Program-made: the position numbers and the translations under genes
Source of the DNA: CAZQYB01 sp964582985
GTDB lineage: Bacteria > Planctomycetota > Phycisphaerae > Sedimentisphaerales > Anaerobacaceae
NCBI GenBank assembly: GCA_964582985.1
Contig: CAZOUM010000107.1
Location: 1 to 5,582, forward strand
Direction: 5' to 3'
DNA: 5,582 nucleotides
The notes under the pieces: model-generated
What the model was told of the DNA's origin: nothing
Databases searched by the model: none
What the model saw: only the letters and a program-made list of their open reading frames with translations
Shown: positions 1 through 5,061 of the stretch, piece after piece
Layout of the letters: every line of letters begins with the position of its first letter
Position numbering within the stretch: the stretch's first letter is position 1

Positions 1-1077
1 TGGGACAGCGAGGTCACACCGTGGAACGCCGCCGATATGGGACCCAAACGAGACACCACCGGCGAGCTGGCCGCCGCAATCCGCAAACGCGGCATGCGCT
101 TTGTCACCACCTTCCACCACGCCCGCAATCGCACCTGGTATCCACGCGTCCAAGGCTGGCCGACAACCAGCGACGACCCCAAATTGCAAATGCTTTATGG
201 CAACATGCCGGAAGAAAAATTCAACCAGTTGTGGCTGGCAAAGCTCATAGAGGTTGTTGATAAGTACCGGCCCGACCTGATATGGTTTGACAGCAATATG
301 GACCAGATTCCGGACAAATACCGGACCGAGTTCCTGGCACATTACTTCAACAAGGCCGACAAATGGGGCAAGCAAGTCGTCGTTACATACAAAGAGCAGT
401 GTCTTGACCACGAGATTGGCGTCGAAGATTTCGAAAGGGGCCGCGAGAACCGCATCACCGATTTCGTATGGTTGACCGATGACACTATCAGCCTCGGCAG
501 TTGGTGTTACACCCACGACCTGAAAATCAAAAGCACTCGTTACGTGTTGCACATGCTGATTGACATTGTGAGCAAGAACGGCCAGCTCCTGCTCAATATC
601 TCACCCAAAGCCGATGGCACCATCCCGACAAACCAGCGCCAGGTCCTGCTTCGCATCGGTGATTGGCTCGGCAAGTATGGCGAGGCCATCTACGGCACCC
701 GTCCCTTCATTGTCTTCGGTGAAGGCCCGACGCGCCTTAAAACCGGTGGTGAATATGCAAGGGAGAAGCTGCTGTATAAGCCGCAGGATATCCGGTTTAC
801 CACCAGGGGCAACACAGTCTATGCGATTCAGCTCGGCTTCCCCGGCATCAGGCGCCAGACGCTGTTGAAATCTTTCTCGAAGAAACACCGCCAGCAAAGC
901 CTGAAAATAAAGAGCGTCACCATGCTCGGCTCCGATGAGAAAATCGCCTGGTCCCTGCGCGAGGACGGCCTAACCGTCACGTCACCCTTATCGCCGCCTG
1001 ACAGAATGGCCGTCGTCTATAAGATTCAAACTAACGGCATCGAGCATTTTCGAACCACACCAAACCCAGTTAACTGA
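1..1077 (+). CDS. alpha-L-fucosidase, GH29 family (5'-truncated by window edge)
   Basis: A retaining glycosidase that releases terminal alpha-L-fucose from polysaccharides or glycoproteins. The frame is open from base 1 (WDSEVTPWNAADMGPKRD) to TGA at 1075-1077, giving 358 codons before the stop. GH29 enzymes usually exceed 430 residues, so the N-terminus (including any signal peptide) lies outside the window and the ATG at 37 is internal. Visible family features, in order: the FHHARNRTWYP strand-loop (nt ~112-147); PDLIWFDSN, whose Asp (codon 289-291) sits at the catalytic nucleophile position; WLTDDTISLGSWCY, matching the family's W-T-D...SWGY segment with C in place of the usual G; and LLLNISPKADGTIP...WLGKYGEAIYGTRP, highly typical of GH29. 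The tail from ~nt 780 resembles the C-terminal beta-sandwich (IKSVTMLGSDEKIAWSLRED). The general acid/base cannot be assigned by eye. No terminator-like hairpin follows the stop. Family assignment is firm; substrate is inferred. Confidence 0.95.
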   Translation, partial: WDSEVTPWNAADMGPKRDTTGELAAAIRKRGMRFVTTFHHARNRTWYPRVQGWPTTSDDPKLQMLYGNMPEEKFNQLWLAKLIEVVDKYRPDLIWFDSNMDQIPDKYRTEFLAHYFNKADKWGKQVVVTYKEQCLDHEIGVEDFERGRENRITDFVWLTDDTISLGSWCYTHDLKIKSTRYVLHMLIDIVSKNGQLLLNISPKADGTIPTNQRQVLLRIGDWLGKYGEAIYGTRPFIVFGEGPTRLKTGGEYAREKLLYKPQDIRFTTRGNTVYAIQLGFPGIRRQTLLKSFSKKHRQQSLKIKSVTMLGSDEKIAWSLREDGLTVTSPLSPPDRMAVVYKIQTNGIEHFRTTPNPVN

Positions 1078-1500
1078 GCCACACCACCTGCTTTCCTGAC
1101 AACAGAAATTCATTCACAAACTGCGATGCAGCTCCAGGTCGGCAGGCAATAAAGCAGCATAATAACTCTGTGACTATATTACCACGAGATACGCTTCACG
1201 AAGCACACCACCTTGCTTGCCCCGCTCGGCCGAAACCAGTTGGCCGGCCTAAAAAGTCTTCACCCCGAAAGCATCGAAATCGTGGATGCGTGACTCGTGG
1301 CTGGTGAGTCGTACTTTGTGGCCGGTGATGTTGACAAGGAAAAGGTAAACCTTAAGTTCCGTTAAGTCAGAGCGCTTTTTGGACAACATTAGACAAACAT
1401 ATTCACCGACATTAGACGATGTTTTGACCCTTCCACAGCCCCATTTTTCTAAGTTTTTCCAACATCCTGGGCTGCTCAACGTCCGGTTTTATTTAAGCTG

Positions 1501-1528
1501 TTAGTTGGTTGAGACGATAAATTATAAA
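1501..1528 (+). promoter_or_regulatory. possible sigma70-type promoter of the CBS gene
   Basis: TTAGTT (1501-1506) and TATAAA (1523-1528) are separated by 16 bp, about 45 bp upstream of the CBS start codon. The -10 is a good match and the -35 is weak. The AT-rich background makes chance matches likely. Confidence 0.3.
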
Positions 1529-1562
1529 TAACTGACAATTGGAATTAACACTATTTGAGAAC

Positions 1563-1567
1563 AGGAG
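1563..1567 (+). promoter_or_regulatory. ribosome binding site deciding the CBS protein start
   Basis: AGGAG, 7 nt before ATG 1575. It supports that ATG over the in-frame ATG at 1539, which has no Shine-Dalgarno and would add 12 residues ahead of the conserved start of the first CBS domain. Confidence 0.8.
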
Positions 1568-1574
1568 TACGAGT

Positions 1575-2000
1575 ATGATAAGCCTGGGACAAATAATGAC
1601 AAGGGATGTTGTAGCGGTCAGAATAACTACAGATATATATGATGCGATAAGAATGATGGCCGACGGGAATATAACAGGCCTGCCAGTGGTGGACGAAGAT
1701 GAAAAGCTTGTGGGAATAGTAACTGCAAAGGATGTCATGAGGCATTTGCTGAATACTCGAGGTACAGAGGGGAAAATCCAGGATTGCATGACTACCGATG
1801 TAATAAGTTTTAATGAGAATGACAACCTGTTGGATGTTATCAACACTCTTGTGGAAAATAAGTTCCGTAAGGTACCTATTGAATCAGAGGGAAAGCTGGT
1901 AGGTATTATCAGCAGAAGAGATATCATTTCTTATATATTCAGCCTCGAGCTGAAAGATAGAGGAGAACTTACAAAAGCAATCAGAGGCAGGTTTTCTTAG
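1575..2000 (+). CDS. tandem CBS-domain protein (stand-alone CBS pair)
   Basis: A 141-residue protein made almost entirely of two CBS domains, which form a Bateman module that binds adenine nucleotides or related ligands and usually signals energy state to a partner. CBS1 spans about residues 4-60 (IMTRDVVAV…, then GLPVVDEDEKLVGIVTAKDV). CBS2 spans about 68-124 (CMTTDVISF…, then KVPIESEGKLVGIISRRDI). No catalytic, transporter, DNA-binding or membrane domain is present, so partner and ligand are unknown. The start is set by AGGAG at 1563-1567. Codon use differs from the neighbours: about 10 of 18 Ile codons are ATA and most Arg codons are AGA/AGG, and the gene is AT-richer than the fucosidase or gpsA. 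This could indicate acquisition from a different genome or a different expression class. It converges with the HNH gene, 47 bp between the stops, with no clear terminator hairpin. Confidence 0.93.
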   Translation: MISLGQIMTRDVVAVRITTDIYDAIRMMADGNITGLPVVDEDEKLVGIVTAKDVMRHLLNTRGTEGKIQDCMTTDVISFNENDNLLDVINTLVENKFRKVPIESEGKLVGIISRRDIISYIFSLELKDRGELTKAIRGRFS

Positions 2001-2047
2001 CTTTTTTCACAGCCCTAAATGCCTATATTTGCCAATCACCTGCCGCT

Positions 2048-2581
2048 TTAAGTTTCAAAGTTCACGTTCGCATACTGGCCGTGATATTTAATTGCCGCCT
2101 TGTCATAAGCCCTTGCCGCTTCTATTTCTTCTTTGAATCTACCAATATATATCCGCCTGCCGTTAACGCTTATCCGCACCTCCCACCTCCGGTCGCGGCT
2201 GTCCCAGGCAGGGCCTTTATATTTCGACTGGCTTACCCCCCTGCTCTTGCCGCTATTCCAGCTATTCTGTGCACATGTCACTGCTCTTAGATTCGCCTTC
2301 CTGTTATCCAGACCGTCCCCATTTATATGGTCGCACACTTTGTTCTCCCCAATCCGCATAACTTCACGGTGCATCTGGTAATACTTTCGCCTCTGGCCTT
2401 TTCTACGCCTCCCGGACCGCATGGCGTAGAACGTATCTCTGCCTCGCACAGCGCACCACCGATACTTACTCAAGTCCTCGTAGTCTTCCGCGTCGACTAT
2501 TGCGTATTTACCTTTTGTCAGCGGGATTTTTCTAAAGGCGTACCCATACCGAATCCACCGATACAAAAGCACAAAAAACAC
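2048..2581 (-). CDS. HNH endonuclease with C-terminal AP2 DNA-binding domain (free-standing, start uncertain)
   Basis: Homing-endonuclease-like protein, 177 residues counted from GTG 2581. An N-terminal segment (KIPLTKGKYAIVDAEDYEDL…YRWCA…FYA) precedes the HNH core: H71 (MHREV), then D84-H85 and N93 in CDHINGDGLDNRKANLR, the metal-binding and catalytic pattern of HNH_3-type nucleases. Residues ~115-177 form an AP2 domain (SKYKG…W…RWEVRI…RRIYIGRF…EAARAYDKAAIKYHGQYANVNF). Such HNH-AP2 genes occur in phages, mobile introns and as dispersed free-standing genes; no intron or split host gene is visible here. The start is problematic. The GTG has no good Shine-Dalgarno, and the protein-like frame continues upstream to at least 2626 (LIRVSFDIPGWVERPIV). 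No ATG, GTG or TTG lies between 2581 and the in-frame stop near 2673, while a GGAGG lies at 2632-2636. See the findings on a heptamer that separates this frame from an ATG at 2663. Nuclease activity is inferred from motifs. Confidence 0.9.
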   Translation of the reverse strand: MFFVLLYRWIRYGYAFRKIPLTKGKYAIVDAEDYEDLSKYRWCAVRGRDTFYAMRSGRRRKGQRRKYYQMHREVMRIGENKVCDHINGDGLDNRKANLRAVTCAQNSWNSGKSRGVSQSKYKGPAWDSRDRRWEVRISVNGRRIYIGRFKEEIEAARAYDKAAIKYHGQYANVNFET

Positions 2582-2631
2582 GATAGGCCGCTCAACCCAT
2601 CCAGGAATGTCGAAACTAACCCTGATAAGCC

Positions 2632-2636
2632 CCTCC
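2632..2636 (-). promoter_or_regulatory. Shine-Dalgarno-like GGAGG upstream of the HNH gene without a normal start codon
   Basis: On the minus strand GGAGG is followed after 5 nt by ATC (2626-2624) in the HNH frame. If functional it would need a non-standard ATC (or ATT 2608-2606) start. Alternatively it is GG-rich sequence inside the coding region of a frame that begins at ATG 2663. Confidence 0.4.
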
Positions 2637-2638
2637 GG

Positions 2639-2659
2639 TGATTGGTGATTGGTTCTTGG
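2639..2659. repeat. heptamer tract at the 5' end of the HNH gene
   Basis: Plus-strand units TGATTGG (2639-2645), TGATTGG (2646-2652) and the variant TTCTTGG (2653-2659). Read on the minus strand these are CCAAGAA, CCAATCA, CCAATCA. They lie between ATG 2663 and the HNH frame. Confidence 0.75.
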
Positions 2660-2681
2660 CCATTGCTTTCAGCAGAGGCCT

Positions 2682-2744
2682 AATTTTGATTTTTGAACTG
2701 TAATTTTGCCTTTTGCATTTGGATTTTTGCATTTGGATTTTAAG
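2682..2744. repeat. degenerate heptamer tract, AT-rich, with a perfect 14-bp duplication
   Basis: Nine successive 7-bp units in one register, beginning aattttg, atttttg and ending atttgga, ttttaag. Within it a 14-bp unit (TTGCATTTGGATTT) is exactly duplicated at 2713-2726 and 2727-2740. Fourteen is twice seven, so the duplication keeps the register. Confidence 0.65.
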
Positions 2745-2761
2745 CCCTCAGGTTTAAGCTA

Positions 2762-2789
2762 CCCGCTATACGCTGCCCGCTGTACGCTA
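2762..2789. repeat. heptamer tract, CGCT family
   Basis: Four units: CCCGCTA, TACGCTG, CCCGCTG, TACGCTA. The same family reappears at 4566-4586 and as a remnant near 4261-4273 (CCGCTACCCGCTATA region). Confidence 0.75.
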
Positions 2790-2822
2790 ATTTTCCTCCC
2801 CCCTCCACTATTGGACGAGCTT

Positions 2823-2861
2823 GCGCTTTTGCGCCGAAAATTCGGCCTGCGCGCAGCCGAA
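2823..2861. repeat. cluster of adjacent and mutually exclusive small hairpins
   Basis: GCGC-TTTT-GCGC (2823-2834) abuts CCGAA-AA-TTCGG (2834-2845). Its right arm TTCGG (2841-2845) can instead pair with CCGAA at 2857-2861 around the palindrome CTGCGCGCAG (2847-2856). There is no T-run after it on either strand, so it is not a standard rho-independent terminator. Confidence 0.45.
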
Positions 2862-2904
2862 GAGTCTCACTAAGTCCTTATGCAGAAACAACTAAAAAAA
2901 ATTT

Positions 2905-2922
2905 CAAAAATCCCGATTTTTG
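2905..2922. repeat. perfect AT-rich inverted repeat
   Basis: CAAAAATC (2905-2912), 2-bp spacer CC, GATTTTTG (2915-2922). It is symmetric enough to be an operator or a cruciform, but too AT-rich for a normal terminator stem. It lies about 235 bp upstream of gpsA. Confidence 0.4.
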
Positions 2923-3123
2923 CTTGCGAGTACCTGCACTTTTGATTGAATTTTTCCCTTGCAAATCCTACTTCTATGGCCAAAATATCCAATTGATACG
3001 CGGATGCCGCATACGTGGCGCCGGCGAGCTTTACCGTTAGTTGAGATTTTGGATTTTTGCTATGTACGCTGGGCCGTGCCCACCATTTCTCTTTTCCTCT
3101 TGTTCTCCACAATCACAAACAAG

Positions 3124-3151
3124 TTGCAATTCAGCCCAGCCGCATTATAAT
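3124..3151 (+). promoter_or_regulatory. sigma70-like promoter of gpsA, predicting a leaderless mRNA
   Basis: TTGCAA (3124-3129), 16-bp spacer, perfect TATAAT (3146-3151). Transcription would start about 7 bp downstream of the -10, at 3158-3159, which is the A of the gpsA ATG or next to it. There is no Shine-Dalgarno in the 20 bases before the ATG, consistent with leaderless translation. Confidence 0.55.
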
Positions 3152-3158
3152 CCGCTCT

Positions 3159-4214
3159 ATGTTCAAAATTGTTTCCATAATCGGCGATGGCGCCATGGGC
3201 ACCGTCCTGGCGATGCTGCTCTGCGAAAAGCGTGAATCGAGCGACGAGCGACGAGCGACGAGCGACGAGATAAAGATGTGGGGCTACGACCGCCACCAGC
3301 TAAAGCAGATAGAGCAGAGCCGCGAAAACAAGAAATTTCTGCCCGGCTACAAGCTGCCTGAAGCCCTCGTATTCGAGCCTGACGACGGACGCATAATGGC
3401 AGGCGCCGACCTGATTGTCTCTGCCGTGCCCTGTCAGTTTATGCGCGGGATTTGGAACAGGCTAAGAAATTATGTTCCGCAAGGCGTCCCCATCGTCTCG
3501 GTAGCCAAAGGCATTGAGAACGAAACCCTGCTTCGGCCGACCCAGATACTTGCCGACATCCTCAACAACGAACCACGAGCGACGAGCGACGAGCGACGAG
3601 CGACGAGATATGCCGTGCTGAGTGGGCCCACGATTTCCGATGAGCTGGCAAGGAAACTCCCCGCAACGGCCTGCGCAGCGTCCAGCGACGAGAAGCTCGC
3701 CAAAGATGCGCAGGAAACTTTCAGCGTTCCCTGGCTTCGGGTCTATACCAATACCGACATTGTTGGGGTTGAGCTGGCGGGTGCTATGAAGAATATTATT
3801 GCCATCGCGGCGGGAATTATTGATGGCGTCGGTGCCGGCGATAACGCAAAAGCAGCTCTCTTGAGCAGAGGACTTGCCGAGATAACCCGCCTCGGGACGG
3901 CTATGGGGGCAAGGCCGCAGACATTTTCGGGACTTACCGGGCTCGGCGACCTGGTGACAACCTGCATCTCGCCCAAGGGCAGAAACCGCTCGTTCGGCGA
4001 AAGGATAGGCAAAGGACAAACCGTCGAACAAGCTCAAAAAGCTACCGAATCAGTTGTCGAGGGTATTACCACCTGCAAATCAGTGGTTGGCCTTGCATCG
4101 CAACACAACGTTGAGATGCCGATTACGCAGGCGGTCTACGAAGTGCTGTTCGAGAACAAGCCGGTGCAAACGGCAATTGCCGACCTGATGAAGCGCAGCC
4201 TAAAGCCCGAATAG
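3159..4214 (+). CDS. gpsA: glycerol-3-phosphate dehydrogenase [NAD(P)+]
   Basis: Cytosolic enzyme interconverting dihydroxyacetone phosphate and sn-glycerol-3-phosphate, the backbone precursor of bacterial phospholipids. The protein has 351 residues. The Rossmann motif GDGAMG (GxGxxG, residues 9-14) lies at the N-terminus. It is followed by VSAVPCQFMR (~87-96), VSVAKGIE (113-120, substrate-site Lys K118), VLSGPTISDELARKLP (153-168), VELAGAMKNIIAIAAG (204-219, catalytic Lys K211), FSGLTGLGDLVTTC (256-269) and GRNRSFG (274-280). The ATG at 3159 is chosen because the Rossmann strand begins right after it; the frame is open upstream to 3057 but that stretch is not family-like. Two insertions relative to the usual ~330-residue enzyme are encoded by (GCGACGA)4 tracts. 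One, at residues ~25-37, lies between the first helix and second strand; the other, at ~139-149, comes just before YAVLSGP. Both lie in probable loops and the core looks intact, so the gene is probably functional. It is likely transcribed from the TTGCAA/TATAAT promoter as a leaderless mRNA. Confidence 0.96.
   Translation: MFKIVSIIGDGAMGTVLAMLLCEKRESSDERRATSDEIKMWGYDRHQLKQIEQSRENKKFLPGYKLPEALVFEPDDGRIMAGADLIVSAVPCQFMRGIWNRLRNYVPQGVPIVSVAKGIENETLLRPTQILADILNNEPRATSDERRATRYAVLSGPTISDELARKLPATACAASSDEKLAKDAQETFSVPWLRVYTNTDIVGVELAGAMKNIIAIAAGIIDGVGAGDNAKAALLSRGLAEITRLGTAMGARPQTFSGLTGLGDLVTTCISPKGRNRSFGERIGKGQTVEQAQKATESVVEGITTCKSVVGLASQHNVEMPITQAVYEVLFENKPVQTAIADLMKRSLKPE
3241..3268 (+). repeat. 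(GCGACGA)4 heptamer tract inside gpsA, copy 1
   Basis: Four perfect 7-bp units followed by GATA. It encodes ESSDERRATSDE within gpsA (residues ~26-37), where the family normally has only a short turn. The unit has no stop in any forward frame, so the tract translates to a 7-residue repeat (SDERRAT) whatever its phase. Confidence 0.95.
3579..3606 (+). repeat. (GCGACGA)4 heptamer tract inside gpsA, copy 2
   Basis: Identical to copy 1 in unit, copy number and right flank (GATA), with a similar left flank (GAACCACGA versus GAATCGA). It is read in a different phase, giving PRATSDERRAT (residues ~139-149), an insertion before the conserved VLSGP strand. Confidence 0.95.
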
Positions 4215-4219
4215 GCGCG

Positions 4220-4258
4220 CAGGAACAGGACGCAGAGAACAAATACACCCCGTTCCTG
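4220..4258 (+). terminator. weak candidate terminator or inverted repeat after gpsA
   Basis: CAGGAAC (4220-4226) pairs with GTTCCTG (4252-4258) across a 25-nt loop, starting 6 bp after the gpsA stop. The loop is long and no T-run follows, so it could equally be an unrelated small inverted repeat. Confidence 0.25.
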
Positions 4259-4319
4259 TCCGCTACCCGCTATAAGACTATCATTGCAAGTATCGCAAAG
4301 CGACCGCGCAACCTCAACA

Positions 4320-4456
4320 AATATTGAAGCGAAGCGCAAATCCGCCTTCGGCGGAATCAATATTGGAGCGAAGCGCAAATCCGCCGTTCGTCAGGCGGAA
4401 TCACGTAATCAATATCGAAGTCGCAGATCCGCCCGTGGCGGGATCCGCCTCTGGCG
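4320..4456. repeat. tandem REP-like palindromic elements (three units plus a partial fourth)
   Basis: Unit 1 (4320-4358) and unit 2 (4359-4402) share AATATTGRAGCGAAGCGCAA, each followed by a TCCGCC/GGCGGA hairpin (stems 4341-4346/4350-4355 and 4380-4385/4394-4399) and then AATC. Unit 3 (4411-4445) is diverged, with an 8-bp stem GATCCGCC…GGCGGGATC containing one bulge. A fourth short hairpin, CGCC-TCT-GGCG, overlaps its end (to 4456). The stems are kept while the loops differ in length and sequence (3, 8, 3 nt), which suggests that structure is what is conserved. Confidence 0.8.
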
Positions 4457-4470
4457 ACCTCAATCACAAT

Positions 4471-4512
4471 AATCAATAATCCTTAATCAATAATCCTTAA
4501 TCAATAATCATT
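4471..4512. repeat. heptamer tract, AATC family
   Basis: Six units in one register, alternating AATCAAT and AATCCTT: AATCAAT at 4471, 4485 and 4499, AATCCTT at 4478 and 4492, and AATCATT at 4506. It can also be described as a 14-bp unit repeated about three times. Confidence 0.9.
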
Positions 4513-4535
4513 TTCAAGGCCCCCCACACGCCTTG

Positions 4536-4556
4536 CGTCCTCCGTCTTCGGTCTTC
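4536..4556. repeat. heptamer tract, CGTCTTC family
   Basis: Three units: CGTCCTC (4536-4542), CGTCTTC (4543-4549), GGTCTTC (4550-4556). Short, but in the same 7-bp class. Confidence 0.6.
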
Positions 4557-4565
4557 TACCCCCTA

Positions 4566-4586
4566 TCCGCTGTACGCTATACGCTA
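4566..4586. repeat. heptamer tract, CGCT family, second locus
   Basis: TCCGCTG, TACGCTA, TACGCTA. It is related to 2762-2789, about 1.8 kb away. The last three bases provide the TAG stop of the minus-strand dockerin remnant, so the tract directly abuts or overlaps that gene end. Confidence 0.8.
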
Positions 4587-4706
4587 TTTCCCTGCCAGCC
4601 AGTTTGTGGAAAACTCCCTCAAATCCGCCCAGTTAACATTCCCGTCGGCGGTATCGGCCAGCACGGAGTTATTGTCGCCGGCGTCCATACAGGCCGAACC
4701 AGCCGT
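4584..4706 (-). pseudogene. C-terminal remnant of a dockerin-like / Ca-binding secreted protein gene
   Basis: Minus-strand translation gives GSACMDAGDNNSV, then LADTADGNVNWADLREFSTN, then WLAGK and a TAG stop at 4584. D-x-x-DGNVNWADLREF resembles one calcium loop and helix of a dockerin type I-like repeat. The preceding ACMDAGDN matches a motif common near the ends of planctomycete beta-helix surface proteins (from memory). Upstream (above ~4712) the frame runs straight into the KPN-type repeat (…EKTKPNKPSFKGKK), so the rest of the gene is missing. The frame has an ATG at 4790, so a 68-residue product is formally possible, but I read it as a broken gene end. Confidence 0.6.
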
Positions 4707-4722
4707 CAAATGCAGCAGCATT

Positions 4723-4876
4723 TTTTTGCCTTTGAAACTGGGTTTGTTTGGCTTTGTTTTTTCCGCGTCTGTGAAGGCGTTCATTGTCATAATCCTTTGT
4801 TGAATAGAAGGTTAATTTCATTTTGGCTTTTCGGAAATTGGGTTTGTTTTGCATAATTGATGTCATAATTCTTTGG
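4723..4876. repeat. two degenerate copies of a planctomycete-type intergenic repeat (QNKPNF / KQTQF family)
   Basis: Copy A (about 4723-4799) and copy B (about 4822-4876) share TTTGSCTTT…GAAAyTGGGTTTGTTT on their left and TGTCATAATyCTTTG on their right. On the minus strand they read as MQNKPNFRKAKMKLTFYST, KDYDNE and KAKQTQFQRQK, peptides I recall from many spurious proteins of Phycisphaerae assemblies. A more diverged stretch (GGCGGTTTGTTTGGGG, about 4892-4907) may be a third copy. The open frames over it do not look like a real gene. Confidence 0.65.
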
Positions 4877-5061
4877 CAAGCTGGGCTGGATAGGCGGTTT
4901 GTTTGGGGTTCGGCAGCTTTGATGAGTGCTTTGAATTTAGTGTTCATTTTATCCGCCTTTTTTTCCGCCTTTGCGTGTATCAATATAACTATATTCAGTT
5001 TGATAAATATTATACGATAGGAAATGTTAGATGTAAAGTAAAATTTCAGAAAAAAATGTAT
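4877..5061. other. AT-rich intergenic DNA, nothing else recognised
   Basis: Apart from the possible third repeat copy at about 4892-4907 and a short duplicated CCGCCTTT (near 4952-4972), I see no gene, RNA or regulatory structure. Confidence 0.5.

Larger units (their letters stand above)
1078..1574. other. intergenic region, no convincing gene
   Basis: About 500 bp between the fucosidase and the CBS gene. A 76-codon minus-strand frame (1249-1479) is open but unrecognised. Its C-terminal half (…TGHKVRLTSHESRIHDF…) is protein-like, yet the same DNA at 1291-1332 reads as degenerate 7-bp units (tgactcg, tggctgg, tgagtcg, tactttg, tggccgg), so it may be decayed repeat rather than gene. A 9-bp direct repeat acattagac occurs at 1386-1394 and 1409-1417. 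The composition becomes AT-rich from about 1490 towards the CBS gene. I see no tRNA or rho-independent terminator. Confidence 0.5.
2664..3123. other. intergenic repeat-bearing DNA upstream of gpsA, no gene
   Basis: No credible coding region. It holds heptamer tracts at 2682-2744 and 2762-2789, a run of small hairpins at 2823-2861 and an AT inverted repeat at 2905-2922 (listed separately). From about 2923 to 3123 I see nothing recognisable apart from a short echo of the 2713-2740 repeat around 3047-3060 (TTTTGGATTTTTGC). The open frames at 2870-3112 (-) and 2959-3235 (+) have no family-like features. Confidence 0.5.

Noticed and set aside
1493..1927. 144-codon minus-strand frame
   Set aside because: It is antisense to the CBS gene, with low-complexity Ser/Ile/Thr-rich composition typical of a shadow frame.
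2327..2641. 104-codon plus-strand frame
   Set aside because: It is antisense to the HNH-AP2 gene and has no recognisable domain.
2048..2663. Group I intron or intein hosting the HNH gene
   Set aside because: No split host gene flanks it; its neighbours are a complete CBS gene and repeat DNA.
3057..3158. N-terminal extension of gpsA from ATG 3057
   Set aside because: The 34 extra residues are not family-like, the Rossmann motif follows ATG 3159 directly, and the promoter -10 lies inside this stretch.
3462..4037. 191-codon minus-strand frame
   Set aside because: It is antisense to the conserved core of gpsA and has no family features; part of it is the reverse reading of the GCGACGA tract (SLVARRS).
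4669..4983. 104-codon minus-strand frame reading QNKPNF / KQTQF
   Set aside because: Its translation is that of a dispersed degenerate repeat, with two copies in tandem; better described as a repeat than as a protein.
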